Counted from the stretch's first letter, positions 44,026 through 53,891 are shown. The stretch: 64,000 nucleotides of DNA from Microvirga sp. 17 mud 1-3 (GCF_003151255.1 NZ_CP029481.1:1798001-1862000); one strand, 5' to 3'. Numbers and translations are program-made. Notes: a model not told the origin generated them from the sequence alone.

Positions 44026-45060
44026 CTACGGAGATTTTTGGACCTCGACCTGCTTCGAACCGCGCCGGTACGTCGCTATCATCGCATAAGCGTCATAAGG
44101 TTCGCGATTGCGATAGGGGCCGAACTTAAAATATTGCCGGCTTATGCCTGGAGCGGTGCGATAGCCGATCCGGCCAGTGACTCGGACAATGGGCTTCCCA
44201 TCAGCCCAAACTTCAAGCAATCCATTTTTGTTGGGCTTAGCTCTAATGTGATAGACCATCTCAGTCCAACGGTTGAATGCACCTGGGAGCTTGCCGAAGG
44301 TTTCAATCTTCAAACCAGCTTTGCAACTCTGTTTTATTGTTGATTTGGAGGTAATGTCGGGTAATCCGTCGTCCACATCGATATCCATCGATGGAAGGAT
44401 TGGACCGCTCACTTCAGGGCGCTTTGTCTTGAGCGCTATGGCTGTGTTGGAATGGCCCACCGACGAACCGACCGGGATCTTACTGTTCCCGTCTACGGCC
44501 ACCCAAATCCGACATTCGAGATCGTCAGGATGGCTGGGGGTGTCGTTATCCTGTTGGATAGTGATCTTGAAGGAGCGGCCATCGAAGCGCTGTGCGACAA
44601 TAGGGCTGAAGCCGCCCGGTTGCTTCCACTGGCCAATCACAAGACGCGGGCTCGTTTGACGAATGGCTGGGTCGATGTACATCGAAAACCGGTACCACAC
44701 GTCGGTTCCGATCTCTTGAGAGATATCATCGGCTTCCCAAAGTTCTGCTCGCTCGTCTTTGCCCGGCTGGTAAGGGCCGCCGGGCGTGCGACAACCGGAA
44801 TGGGCAAACTTTTCGCTGGTCAGTTGGTCTGTCCGGGGATGGACGAGAGTGCGAACCCCACGAAACGGCTGGCCCGGCGCGGCTGTGATCTTGAACTCGT
44901 TTTCGTCTCGCTGGCACACGAACCAGTTCTCGGTTGAGATTGTCGAGCCTGTGAAGTCATCCCGTATCGTTTGTGAGTATGCTGGAGCCGCCAGAAGCGA
45001 TGCTCCGATCATAGCTGCGAAGCAGGAGAACGTCTGAAAACTGCGCTGATAGTGTGCCAT
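44026..45060 (-). CDS. Secreted polysaccharide lyase-like protein
   Basis: A 344-residue protein with a signal peptide (FSCFAAMIGASLLAAPAYSQ, cleavage about residue 29). The mature part reads as a jelly-roll with GYYRFSMYIDP-type, QWKQPGGFSPIVAQRF and DGKPIVRVTGRIGYRTAPGISRQYFKFGPYRN segments, which resembles the heparin lyase/alginate-type polysaccharide lyase family (PF14099). It would cut an acidic glycan in the periplasm or outside. It has no partner gene on the island. Confidence 0.72.
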   Translation of the reverse strand: MAHYQRSFQTFSCFAAMIGASLLAAPAYSQTIRDDFTGSTISTENWFVCQRDENEFKITAAPGQPFRGVRTLVHPRTDQLTSEKFAHSGCRTPGGPYQPGKDERAELWEADDISQEIGTDVWYRFSMYIDPAIRQTSPRLVIGQWKQPGGFSPIVAQRFDGRSFKITIQQDNDTPSHPDDLECRIWVAVDGNSKIPVGSSVGHSNTAIALKTKRPEVSGPILPSMDIDVDDGLPDITSKSTIKQSCKAGLKIETFGKLPGAFNRWTEMVYHIRAKPNKNGLLEVWADGKPIVRVTGRIGYRTAPGISRQYFKFGPYRNREPYDAYAMIATYRRGSKQVEVQKSP

Positions 45061-45235
45061 GACCAGCCAACCATTATTGGAAGGGACTGTCAGGGTAATC
45101 ATGCTCAGCCACTTGGAAACTCGGCAAGTTATCCGGTTTTGGTAGCCCGAAAGCGATTATTTAATAATGACTTAGGTTCGCCGGATCGCGCGAGGGCAGC
45201 GGCGGTGCAGATAATAGTAGACAGATTCAGTTTCC

Positions 45236-46429
45236 ATGAGACGCTTAGTCGAACTGCAACGATCATGGAGCCTGCCATTGAGTGCACTCGTCGCGCGAAA
45301 AGTGTTCCGTCCTCGCTCCTTTGCCGGTTGGCCGTTGGAGATCGCCATCGAACTCGATCTTGCCTGCCCGGGGTTCCTGGCCTCTGCCTTCTACGCGTCT
45401 CCCGTTCGGCGGCAGGCAATCTTTCTGACCCTTGCAGTGCTGGCCCGCGATGGCCTTGAGAAGCTTGCTTTGCGTTTGGACTATGCCTCGTCCACCTCTT
45501 CGGAGAGGCATCATCGGGTCCTCCAGAGGCATATTGCCTGCACGTTGATGACCACCAAGCGGGCACGGGAGATTATACGGGGTGTCTGTGGCGCAGTGCC
45601 CGATGGATTGGTGGGCGTGCTCCATCGCATCGGAGACGATCCGCTGCGTGATCCGGATCTGTACTCCCGCCTGATCGAGACCTTTTCCGATCCTCGTCAC
45701 CGGATGCGGCGGGATGTACTCTGCCAGCATGGCGGCGCAATCACGGCTACGCAAATCGAGATCATCCACCGGCTCGATCCGGTGCTCGTCCATGCAAACG
45801 TTCTGAAGCGCCTTCATAGCCGGTCCCAAGCGGATAGCGCCAACAGCGCTTTGGCTTTGATCCGGGGAACAGTCTCTTCGGCCACCGACGAAGCCATCCG
45901 TCAGTCCATTGAGGATCTGGGACCGAAAACTGATCTGGGAACCCTGATCAGCCGCTGGTTGGAGAAGGTGGACCGGCCTCCTGTATGCCTGCCCATCCCC
46001 GACAACGATCCCGATCTCTTGGTTATGCGGTCTGGTGATGCCATGGCCTCGCTCGGACGGCGTTTTCGCAATTGTAGTGCGAGCCGCATCGTCTTTCTCG
46101 CGCAAGGGGCCGAGATTTTGCTGGAGTGGAGGCACCCGCCCGGCTTGGTGGCTCAGTGCCACCGTCTCACCAATGGTGGCTGGGTCCTGACGGAGATCTA
46201 TGCCCGGAGCAACGGATACGTCGATCCTGCGGCAGCCGCCGCATTGCGCAGGAAACTTGAGGGCCTTGGTATTCCGGCCTTGTCGCCTGGAGCGTATCCG
46301 CGCACCAGCGGCGTCCTAAGTCTCCTTGGAGCCTGGGGCGGGGTCGGGCGAAATCTCGGCTTTGACGAAACTGAGGACGATCTCGACGTGCTTGAACAGG
46401 AGATCGCGGAGACAGAGCATGCCGCGTGA
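45236..46429 (+). CDS. Hypothetical protein, possibly PcfJ-like C-terminal domain
   Basis: A 397-residue protein. Residues 1-240 are a helical repeat-like region (about five units of roughly 40 residues, e.g. IEIIHRLDPVLVHANVLKRLHSRSQ). Residues about 265-345 contain SLGRRFRNCSASRIVFLAQGAEILLEW and LTEIYARSNGYVDPAAAAALRRKL, where RNC resembles the HCV box of PcfJ-like proteins; the link is tentative. It overlaps the next gene by 11 bases and is probably co-transcribed with it and the J-domain-like gene. Confidence 0.6.
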   Translation: MRRLVELQRSWSLPLSALVARKVFRPRSFAGWPLEIAIELDLACPGFLASAFYASPVRRQAIFLTLAVLARDGLEKLALRLDYASSTSSERHHRVLQRHIACTLMTTKRAREIIRGVCGAVPDGLVGVLHRIGDDPLRDPDLYSRLIETFSDPRHRMRRDVLCQHGGAITATQIEIIHRLDPVLVHANVLKRLHSRSQADSANSALALIRGTVSSATDEAIRQSIEDLGPKTDLGTLISRWLEKVDRPPVCLPIPDNDPDLLVMRSGDAMASLGRRFRNCSASRIVFLAQGAEILLEWRHPPGLVAQCHRLTNGGWVLTEIYARSNGYVDPAAAAALRRKLEGLGIPALSPGAYPRTSGVLSLLGAWGGVGRNLGFDETEDDLDVLEQEIAETEHAA

Positions 46430-46622
46430 GAATATTCGGGATCGGCACGGGAAGCTAATGGGCTGGTTCGAGGACAATGGTGTGTCGGGCCGGATCGACG
46501 CTCGTGATGCTTCAGGGCGCTGGCTTGGCTATTATGACAAGCGTCTCGACGAGACTCGTGACGCTTCAGGGCGATTGCTCGCGAAGGGCAACCTATTGGC
46601 TAGCCTCATTTTCCGCCCGTGA
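46419..46622 (+). CDS. Small conserved hypothetical protein with DASGR repeats
   Basis: A 67-residue protein, MPRENIRDRHGKLMGWFEDN followed by RIDARDASGRWLGYYD and TRDASGRLLAKGNLLASLIF. The repeated DxxGxxLGxxD pattern is a short beta-repeat seen in small rhizobial proteins of unknown function. It starts inside the preceding gene (11-base overlap). Confidence 0.7.
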   Translation: MPRENIRDRHGKLMGWFEDNGVSGRIDARDASGRWLGYYDKRLDETRDASGRLLAKGNLLASLIFRP

Positions 46623-46631
46623 GACTTGTCC

Positions 46632-47264
46632 ATGAGCATCCACCCGCATTTGTCGTCGAAGCAGAACCAAGGCAGGGACCAAGAAGAAGATACGCGCAAG
46701 GCATCTTATCAAGCCCGTCGTGAAGAGGTCTTTCGGCAGCGTCGGGAACGTGAGAAGCGGCAACGCGAGGAGCAGGCTCAAGCGAGCCAAAGCCGCAGGG
46801 GCTCGGATGAGAGAGGCGAGGGTGTCGAAAACCTGTTCGAGAGGGGCGACAAAGCCATCAATAAGTGGGCCGCGAAGGCCAGTGACTCAAGCTATGACAA
46901 GTTCCTCATCGGGGACCACCACACCGCTGATGACGTGGTTGCGCTCCTTTTCGGCGCTCTTGGTCGGATGAAGGACGAGCGCGACGCGGCGATTTCACTT
47001 ATTTCCGTGCTAATAGAAGAACGCTCCCGTGCTCGGGCTCAGAATGCTGTTCAGCACCGCGTTAATGAGCCTTCGAACCCTTTGTATCGAAAGGTTGGAC
47101 TTCACGAGCACTGTCCAAACCATGTCTTAGCCGCTGCCAGAAAATCATTCCGTGTGATCCTCCATCCGGATAATTATCCTGCACATATGCGCGAGGAGGC
47201 CGAACGCCGGTTCAAGGAGACCGAAGCGATCTTCGACGAGATCAGGCGTCTGCGTGGCTCCTAG
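46632..47264 (+). CDS. Coiled-coil protein with C-terminal J-like domain
   Basis: A 210-residue protein. The first 75 residues are Arg/Glu/Gln-rich and likely coiled-coil. The C-terminal 60 ([44 protein letters not shown]) is a compact J-domain-like helix pair with the HPD motif, the element by which DnaJ proteins stimulate Hsp70. It might recruit DnaK to an island protein. The gene's 3' end overlaps the convergent IHF-like gene by 23 bases. Confidence 0.65.
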   Translation: MSIHPHLSSKQNQGRDQEEDTRKASYQARREEVFRQRREREKRQREEQAQASQSRRGSDERGEGVENLFERGDKAINKWAAKASDSSYDKFLIGDHHTADDVVALLFGALGRMKDERDAAISLISVLIEERSRARAQNAVQHRVNEPSNPLYRKVGLHEHCPNHVLAAARKSFRVILHPDNYPAHMREEAERRFKETEAIFDEIRRLRGS

Positions 47265-47589
47265 CGTCAACAGCACTTCCTTCGCTTCTCTTCCCACCAC
47301 GCTTTTGTGGCGCGGGATTGAGACGGCGACGCATTTCCTTCCCCGTCTTGAAGACTGGGACTGCCTTTTCGGAGATGGAAACGACTTCCCCCGTGCGCGG
47401 ATTTCGTCCCGTGCGGGCACCCCGCTTCCTCACCGCAAAACTGCCGAAGCCGCGAATCTCGGACCTGCCACCCTGAGCCAAGGCATCAGTAATAGTATCG
47501 AGGATCGCATTCACAACCTTCTCGATATCACGCTGGTACATGTGAGGATTCTGCTCACAAAGCCTTTGAACGAGTTCGGATTTGATCAT
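47242..47589 (-). CDS. IHF beta-subunit-like DNA-bending protein
   Basis: A 115-residue HU/IHF-family protein: [50 protein letters not shown] and GRNPRTGE with the intercalating Pro. The C-terminal 25 residues ([12 protein letters not shown]) are an extra basic tail. Since a chromosomal ihfB is expected elsewhere, this is an island-borne version and may take part in integration or in silencing island genes. Confidence 0.88.
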   Translation of the reverse strand: MIKSELVQRLCEQNPHMYQRDIEKVVNAILDTITDALAQGGRSEIRGFGSFAVRKRGARTGRNPRTGEVVSISEKAVPVFKTGKEMRRRLNPAPQKRGGKRSEGSAVDARSHADA

Positions 47590-47701
47590 TCTTGGCGTAA
47601 GCCCTTGATGTGTTACCGTTTTCCAAAGGCTGCCAGAGGGCCGTGAGGCCGTCAACAGATGGGAATAAGGGCGGCGTTGAAGCCGCCCTGTCGCGAGGAG
47701 A

Positions 47702-47983
47702 TCAAGCCGCTTGGGTGCGCTTCGTAATATGCGCCCGGTAGGCCGCAGCAGACTTCATGGTGATTGTCCCGGCTTCCGTGAGTTTCACGATCTCAGTCTT
47801 GGCCCGCTGTGCGGCTCGCGCAGTGTACGATGGCTTCAACACGACCCGGATGCGGTCAGCGATGTACCGGCGATGAGCACCTGCTTGTCGCGCAGTCATG
47901 GTCTTCTCGGCTACAAGTCGGTCCAGATGATCATAGGCCCGCGTCGCTTCCGTAGGAGTGTAGCCGTCTTTCTTCTCGAACAA
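47702..47983 (-). CDS. Hypothetical small protein
   Basis: A 93-residue helical basic protein, starting (TTG) [26 protein letters not shown], with two similar halves: [21 protein letters not shown] and [17 protein letters not shown]. The internal duplication suggests a two-unit helical repeat. The TTG at 47981-47983 is favoured because AAAGGA lies six bases upstream. A GGGCGGC/GCCGCCC hairpin (47669-47688) follows the stop. Confidence 0.5.
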   Translation of the reverse strand: MFEKKDGYTPTEATRAYDHLDRLVAEKTMTARQAGAHRRYIADRIRVVLKPSYTARAAQRAKTEIVKLTEAGTITMKSAAAYRAHITKRTQAA

Positions 47984-48314
47984 TTTATGTCCTTTCGGTT
48001 TTAAAACGACCCATATGGGGACAAAGGACAAAGATTTCCAGAAACGCCCCTGCTTTAGGTAAAGTTTCTACTATCAATCCTCAAGTGGGACTACAGGGCT
48101 GCGAAAGAAGTTAGATCGGAGTTTTCCTATCAGATCGCTGAGGAGATCCAGTACTAATCAAGCGACAATGGAGCTACAGACAGACGGCGGAAAATGACTG
48201 TGGAAACAGTAGCAATTCTGATCCGGACACTCCTATCGCGCATCGCCGATTTCGTAACGTGGCGGTAGAGACACGAGCCAAATCCTGCTCATTAACATAG
48301 GCGCTCAAATACCA

Positions 48315-49166
48315 ATGTGGATCGCGGCTCTGACCCTTGTTGCGCTGGTGCTTCCAGCCAGCACTGCCTTCGCGGAAACAACCTCGGTCTACACCGATGC
48401 TACCAAGTGTAAGGTACACGATACCAACTGGGATCATTTTTTCCGTGAATGCAAAGGCCCGAACGGAAGAATGGTGACGTTGTTTTACCTCGAAGGCATT
48501 GCTCGCATCATTGTAGATAAAGACGAGGACAGCCCGAGTGCCGAAGCCGCGATCAACGTGGGCGGCAATGGCAAGGTATTCGGTGACAAGATCGAGTGGC
48601 GGCTCCGCAATGGCAAACCGTGTGCCGTGATCGCGCGGGTCAGTACCGACAAGGGATCACGCCTCGTTGTAACTTCGCTGGACAAACCTGCCCGACCCTT
48701 GGGACGTGAACGGACGAATGAGGAGGCTCGCAGGACTGCTGATCGTGCCTGTGACAATGCAGGTCATGGGAGTGCGGGTGCAGTCAGTACTCCATCCATC
48801 CCAGGACTGAGCGGCCCGGCTGCCGGAGCCATACGGGCTCAGATCAAACGAGAAGAGCTACAAGAGCCGGATCAGGTGAATGTGTTCTATGGCGATCTGA
48901 CGGGCCAAGGAACGAAGGATGCGATCTCTTTCGTTTACAGCCCGATTGAAGGGGCCAATGGAATGGGTCTTTCAGTTTGGGTCTGGCGTGACCGGAATGG
49001 AGCTTATGAACTCGCTCGGGACGCCAGCAACGATATCTTCGGGCAAGACCCCCGCGATGTGCAGTTCGTGCCAGGACGCATCTCAGTAACGACCACGGTT
49101 CTGAAGCCGGGCGAACCTCGGTGTTGCCCAACCGGGACCAAGACCTTCACGATTCTGGATCGCTGA
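48315..49166 (+). CDS. Secreted hypothetical protein
   Basis: A 283-residue protein with a signal peptide (MWIAALTLVALVLPASTAFA, 20 residues). The N-terminal mature half contains CKVHDTNWDHFFRECKGPNGRMVTLFY and CAVIARVSTD, with Cys that may pair. A Pro/Ala/Gly linker (about 150-170) leads to a second domain (QVNVFYGDLTGQGTKDAISFVYSP) that resembles an FG-GAP-like or lipoprotein fold. No clear family. Periplasmic or extracellular. Confidence 0.65.
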   Translation: MWIAALTLVALVLPASTAFAETTSVYTDATKCKVHDTNWDHFFRECKGPNGRMVTLFYLEGIARIIVDKDEDSPSAEAAINVGGNGKVFGDKIEWRLRNGKPCAVIARVSTDKGSRLVVTSLDKPARPLGRERTNEEARRTADRACDNAGHGSAGAVSTPSIPGLSGPAAGAIRAQIKREELQEPDQVNVFYGDLTGQGTKDAISFVYSPIEGANGMGLSVWVWRDRNGAYELARDASNDIFGQDPRDVQFVPGRISVTTTVLKPGEPRCCPTGTKTFTILDR

Positions 49167-49227
49167 TCGCGTGAGGGCTGATTTTCCTCTGAATTTCATC
49201 CATACCGCCTTCGTAGATCCAACCTGA

Positions 49228-49782
49228 CTACACGATTAGAACAGGCATCGGCTCATCGAACGGGTTTGGTGAGCACAAAGGTGCTGATCGCGTCTGACTT
49301 ACGCAGGCACCGTGCGGACGAACATGCAGTTGACGATGCTGATACCGGGCGTGCCCTGGATCATCTGCCATGATGCTGCCGGGCCGGACGACAGCGTATA
49401 GTTCATCGCGTAGGGCATCCGGTTCGATCCGGCGTAAAGTAAGAGGCCATCGTGCTCTCAGCGCGGCGATGAGTTCTCCCTCAGTAATCGTTCCAAGGGC
49501 AACCACACCCCGGATGCTTCCATCGGAGCACAGCCACAATCGGAACGAGACATCAGACCACCAGCGCGAGGTGCGTCTCCGATGGTCAATGACATTCCAA
49601 AGCTTGATGCGCCAATTCGCGAATTCGGGGAGAGTTGCGGTTCCTGCGTCGATGTGGACCGAGTAAATCCTGCCTACGGAAGCCTCAAGGAACGAGTGAG
49701 CAGCACGTCGGGCATATCGCTTCGCACATCTGGGGCACTCGATCCGGGCGCAGCGGTTGGCGGAGCAGCATTTCGTGGTCAT
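49228..49782 (-). CDS. Cys-rich N-terminal hypothetical protein
   Basis: A 184-residue protein. The N-terminus MTTKCCSANRCARIECPRCAKRYARR has five Cys, including C-x2-C and C-x4-C spacing, and probably binds zinc. The body has RSWWSDVSFRLWLCSDGSIRGVV-like strands and an alpha/beta segment GTITEGELIAALRARWPLTLRRI. No known family identified. It is divergent from the second XRE-methyltransferase gene. Confidence 0.5.
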   Translation of the reverse strand: MTTKCCSANRCARIECPRCAKRYARRAAHSFLEASVGRIYSVHIDAGTATLPEFANWRIKLWNVIDHRRRTSRWWSDVSFRLWLCSDGSIRGVVALGTITEGELIAALRARWPLTLRRIEPDALRDELYAVVRPGSIMADDPGHARYQHRQLHVRPHGACVSQTRSAPLCSPNPFDEPMPVLIV

Positions 49783-49927
49783 GTAATAATTTATCAGATT
49801 GGGGCATGCCGCTTACCGGATTTGGGTTGCCTAAACATCCACAGAATCGTGAAAGTGCTTTTGACGGGTGCAGGTTTTCCGGTATCTGGGTGGAACTGAA
49901 GCGCATCTTTGATCCTCCTTGATACTC

Positions 49928-51463
49928 ATGAATGTCCCGATTTTCGATGGTGGTTTAGTCACGCTCGGTGCCGAACTTCGTGCCCTCCGTCGCCTCAGAC
50001 GGATGTCTCAGGTTCGGCTGGCCGAGGCTGTCAGCGTCGTGCCGGAGACGGTCGCAGGGCTGGAAGCTGGGCGGGGGACCATGAACTCATTGATCCCAGT
50101 GTTGGAAGCTCTGGGGGGACAGTTCGACGGTCAGTCATCTGGTATGCCTATTCCGAAGTGGCTCCGAGAGCTTCGACAGGCCCGGCGTTTGTCTCAGGAG
50201 GAGGCCGCACTGATCGCGGGTCTGGCGAAGCGGACCGTGATTGCGCTCGAACGGGGACACGGAAATCTCACAAGCCTCTCCGCTCTTTTGACCAGCTTCG
50301 GCCTGTCAGCCCGCATCGTCCCATACGGCAGTGATAGCCGTTGGGAGCAGGCATCGAAGCCGTTCGAAATCCATCACGGCGACGCAGGCGAGGTCCTAAA
50401 ACGATTTGATGACGCCCAGTTCGATGCCGTTATTACAGATCCTCCCTATGGCCTCGGAGAACTAACACCGGACCTCGTGACTGAAATTGTTCGAACCTGG
50501 AGCAACGGCAATGACTGGGACGCGAGGGCATCCAATTTCAGAAGCTACATGCGGACCCAAGGACAAAAGGTTCATTGGGACGATACACTCTCGCAGCCAT
50601 CGGTCTGGGTTGAGGTTCTGAGGACTTTGAAGCCTGGAGCCCATGCATTTGTCTTCTCGGCTCCACGAACGAGTGATTTGATCAGCCTGAGCCTGCGGTT
50701 GGCTGGCTTTGAGGTTCGTGATCACATCGTGCGAGTTTACGGAACTGGCCTACGCATGGGCATGAAAGTGGATGGCGTCCTGGCGAAACGCCGGATACGG
50801 GCAACGAGAACCAACGACGAGATTGCGCGGGTTTTTGCCAAGCGTCGGCGCTTTCCAACGCCAGGATCGAGGGGAGAACCAAGGACAGGGTTTGATGTGA
50901 GCCAGGAGGAAATTATCGAGGCGTTTCCGGAAACCGAGGAAATCTTCAAACAGTTTGGTGGTGTGCGCGGTCACCTGAAACCGGCCCACGATACGATCAT
51001 CGTTGCCCGCAAACCGCTGATGAATGGAAATCTGACTGATAACGTTGTTCGTCATGGTGTCGGCGGCATCAATGTTGGGGCAGCGCTACGTCAACATCCA
51101 AACGGTTATATGCAACTCCCGACCAACATCTGGGACGAACTTGGCGAACTTCCCCGGTATTGCCATGCGCCGCGACCGACGCGAGGCGAGCTTGATCGGT
51201 ACCTGCCGGAGGGAATGGCGAACTCACACCCCACGGCTAAACCGGTGTCAATCTTACAGTTCTTGGTTCAGATCTCGACTCAGCCAGACGCCATGGTGCT
51301 CGATCCCTTCGCGGGCAGTGGCTCGACGGGATGCGCCTGTATGATGGAGGGGCGTCGCTTCGCCGGAATAGAGATAGATTGTGAATATGCTGAACTTGCC
51401 CGAATGCGTGTTACTGGTTGGGCAGCACACATCGCTGGTCAAATCCAGGCGGTGTCGGAATGA
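49928..51463 (+). CDS. DNA methyltransferase fused to two XRE helix-turn-helix domains (second copy of this architecture)
   Basis: A 511-residue protein. The first helix-turn-helix is residues about 12-67 (LGAELRALRRLRRMSQVRLAEAVSVVPETVAGLEAGRG), the second about 74-130 (WLRELRQARRLSQEEAALIAGLAKRTVIALERGHG). The methyltransferase has DPPYG (about 171) and C-terminal DPFAGSGSTGCACMMEGRRFAGIEID. The HTH pair aligns with that of 33317-34633 in both units, but the two methylases differ in catalytic motif (DPPY versus SPPY) and insert size. The start at 49928 is uncertain; a TTG three codons earlier is in frame. Confidence 0.88.
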   Translation: MNVPIFDGGLVTLGAELRALRRLRRMSQVRLAEAVSVVPETVAGLEAGRGTMNSLIPVLEALGGQFDGQSSGMPIPKWLRELRQARRLSQEEAALIAGLAKRTVIALERGHGNLTSLSALLTSFGLSARIVPYGSDSRWEQASKPFEIHHGDAGEVLKRFDDAQFDAVITDPPYGLGELTPDLVTEIVRTWSNGNDWDARASNFRSYMRTQGQKVHWDDTLSQPSVWVEVLRTLKPGAHAFVFSAPRTSDLISLSLRLAGFEVRDHIVRVYGTGLRMGMKVDGVLAKRRIRATRTNDEIARVFAKRRRFPTPGSRGEPRTGFDVSQEEIIEAFPETEEIFKQFGGVRGHLKPAHDTIIVARKPLMNGNLTDNVVRHGVGGINVGAALRQHPNGYMQLPTNIWDELGELPRYCHAPRPTRGELDRYLPEGMANSHPTAKPVSILQFLVQISTQPDAMVLDPFAGSGSTGCACMMEGRRFAGIEIDCEYAELARMRVTGWAAHIAGQIQAVSE

Positions 51464-51533
51464 GCCTGCCACTCAGCGATCATACGGATAGATTCGATAA
51501 ATACCTCACAACCATGCAGCCGGGGGTATTTAC

Positions 51534-51815
51534 ATGCGTTTCCACGAGTTCAACACGTTAACCAGAAATCCGGAACCACGCGAGGCAGCTTCCGACGAAG
51601 CCCTTCTCTTGGTTTTCCCGGACGAGCTAACGGAAATCGAAGTCTTCATTCGCGAACGCGATGACATCGAAATCATGGACCGCATACAGCAGGGCATCAA
51701 TGATGGGGTGCTCTTCTACGTCCGATGCGAGGACGAGTGGGTTGCGCAGGGGCTGGAACGAGCCTGGACTTGTTTTCAGGTTTTCCTGCGTATCCTAAAG
51801 GCCCAACACCATTAG
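51534..51815 (+). CDS. Hypothetical protein
   Basis: A 93-residue acidic protein, MRFHEFNTLTRNPEPREAASDEALLLVFPDELTEIEVFIRERDDIEIMDRIQQGINDGVLFYVRCEDEWVAQ. Pattern of beta-strand, helix and strand suggests a small folded domain. GGGGG upstream of the ATG. It follows the methyltransferase by 70 bases but shows no clear link to it. Confidence 0.6.
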   Translation: MRFHEFNTLTRNPEPREAASDEALLLVFPDELTEIEVFIRERDDIEIMDRIQQGINDGVLFYVRCEDEWVAQGLERAWTCFQVFLRILKAQHH

Positions 51816-52290
51816 CCAAGCAGGGGACTGCGGTCTTCTGAAGTGGCTTCCTTTGGCCAATAACGCCAAGGCAAGCAAGAGTGCTGAACAGCGCCGTTTG
51901 GCACAAAATTGGCCGATCCGAACTGTTGTCGGCGTCTGGCAGACAGCCAAGTAGCCTTTGCCTGTCTGCTATTGACGAAACAACATTGCATCAATGGCGA
52001 TGCGAATATCATGCTACAATTCTCATCCTCTCCCCATCAGTCCGTCCACGGTCGCGTAATCTAGCCAGGATGATAGCACTGGTCCGAGATTGCCGCTCTC
52101 GAAAAACGGTTGATATGGTCTCAACCATGCGGAACTGGCCTTGCGGCGCAAACTCAAACTACCTCCAATTGTTAGATAATGAGTTAACTCAATATTAACG
52201 AATTGGCCTCGGCCTAACTAAATTCACGGCAGTAGTCCTCTAGCCTCCAGTGGCAACCGAGCGAAGCAGCGAAAATTGACGACGTTCCGG
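51816..52290. other. Intergenic region, nothing recognised
   Basis: About 475 bases with only short unsupported frames. The right part, around 52150-52200, is AT-rich and may hold the promoter of the diguanylate cyclase. Confidence 0.3.
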
Positions 52291-53770
52291 ATGAAGCGGT
52301 CTTCCAGTCTTTACCTTTACCTGCTTGCAGCCGTGGTCGTGCTCGGTATCCTGGCGATCTCCAGCCGAAGCATTTATGAGGACCGTGAGTCCGCATGGCG
52401 CGAAGCCGAAAAGTCGTCCCATAACCTGCTGAAGACCCTCTCGCGAGATATCGCGAGTCGCATCAACCTCGTAGACCTGTCCCTGAGAGGAGCCATTGAA
52501 GGGCTGCGGACCCCGGAATTTCAAAAATTGCCGCCAGACATCCAACATGGGAGGCTCTTTGATCGCGCGGCGACGGTTTCATTCACTGGGACGTTCTTCG
52601 TTCTTGATGCGAATGGTGATCTGGTTGCTGATGGCGGTTCGATCATTGCACCGCGCCCCTGGAACTCGGCGGGGCGCGAGTATTTTCAGGTCCATAAAAC
52701 GAACCGCCTCACTGGTCTGTATCTCGGGCATCCACATAAGAGCACGGCTGCGAACGATGATTTGAGCATCATTCTCTCTCGGCGGATTTCGGGGCGGAAT
52801 GGCGAGTTCGGAGGTGTTGTTGCCGCGCGAATATCGCTATCAGGCTTGCATGATCTGTTGAAGAGCCTCGATCTTGGTTTGAACGGCTCGGTTAGTCTGT
52901 TTCGAGCCGATGGCATCCTTCTCATGCGGCACCCCTACGACGCCGACAAAATCGGTCGGGACCTGAGTGATGCGCCGACCGTCAAGCGCTTCATCCGCGA
53001 GGATTCCGGTCAGTTTGAAGGAACAGCCGCACTCGATGGCGTCCGTCGCTTCTACACCTTCGAGCGGGTGGATCACTTTCCCCTGGTCCTCTCTGTTGCC
53101 CTATCCGTAGACGAAATTGTTGCACCCTGGCGGCGAAAAGCACTGGTTCTGGGTCTTGTGACCGGCGTTCTCTGCTCTGCTGTGGTGGGCTTACTGGTTG
53201 TCTTTCGCCGCGAATTACAGCGCCGCACACGAGCAGAAGCGGAGCTTTCACGACTGGCGCGAACGTACCTTGACGGGATTGCCCAATCGCCGCGCCTTTG
53301 ATGAGACTTTCGAGCGGGAATGGCGACAGGCCATCCGATCCGGTTCCTCCCTGTCTCTTCTCTATATCGATGCGGATCTCTTCAAGATGTATAACGATAG
53401 CTGTGGTCACAGAATGGGTGACGACCTGCTGCGGGCATTGGCCGGTACGCTGACCGCCAGTATTCGACGGCCCCATGATCTTGCTGCCCGGTATGGCGGC
53501 GAAGAGTTCGCTGTGCTGCTTCCTGAAACAGATCGGAATGGAGCACTGTCCGTGGCCGAGACGATACGCCAAGCGGTCCTCGCAATGGGCATCCGGCATG
53601 ACCAAAGCCCTCACAATGTTGCAACGATCAGCGTTGGCGTCGCATCGATCCGTCCATCCTCGGGAATGCTGCGGTCGGCTCTTCTCGAAGCTGCCGATGA
53701 CGCGCTGTACCGGGCGAAGGCCGAAGGCCGCAATTGCGTCCGCGTGGTTGCCACTCCAGTCGGGAGATAA
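52291..53770 (+). pseudogene. Membrane-bound diguanylate cyclase with dCache-like sensor, frameshifted
   Basis: Two frames together encode one protein. The first (to residue about 335) has a membrane span (YLYLLAAVVVLGILAISS), a periplasmic Cache-like region (RDIASRINLVDLSLRGAIEGLR ... FFVLDANGDLVADGG ... FRADGILLMRHPYD), and a second span before ELSRLART. The second carries LTGLPNRRAFDE, IDADLFKMYNDSCGHRMGDD and an intact RYGGEEFAVLLPETD. At about 53265 the ACG-TACC junction lacks two bases compared with an expected R-T-D-x-LTGLP. The GGDEF domain is therefore out of frame, and it may be non-functional or mis-sequenced. Confidence 0.8.
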
Positions 53771-53786
53771 GGAAAACTCATCAGGC

Positions 53787-53891
53787 GTCCCACACGACCA
53801 ATCTTGTGTGGGAATTCAGAAAGCTGTTTGAAAACGTCCCACACGAGTTGTCCCATTTGACGAGCTTGGCAATTCCCACTAAGTTGTCCCA
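53787..53891. promoter_or_regulatory. Cluster of inverted and direct repeats upstream of a serine recombinase (candidate res site)
   Basis: GTCCCACACGA occurs at 53787-53797 and 53836-53846. TCCCACAC (53788-53795) and GTGTGGGA (53806-53813) form an inverted repeat. GTTGTCCCA occurs at 53847-53855 and 53883-53891. Repeats next to a recombinase start (53912) suggest its binding site or operator, though the first hairpin could also end the preceding gene. Confidence 0.5.
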
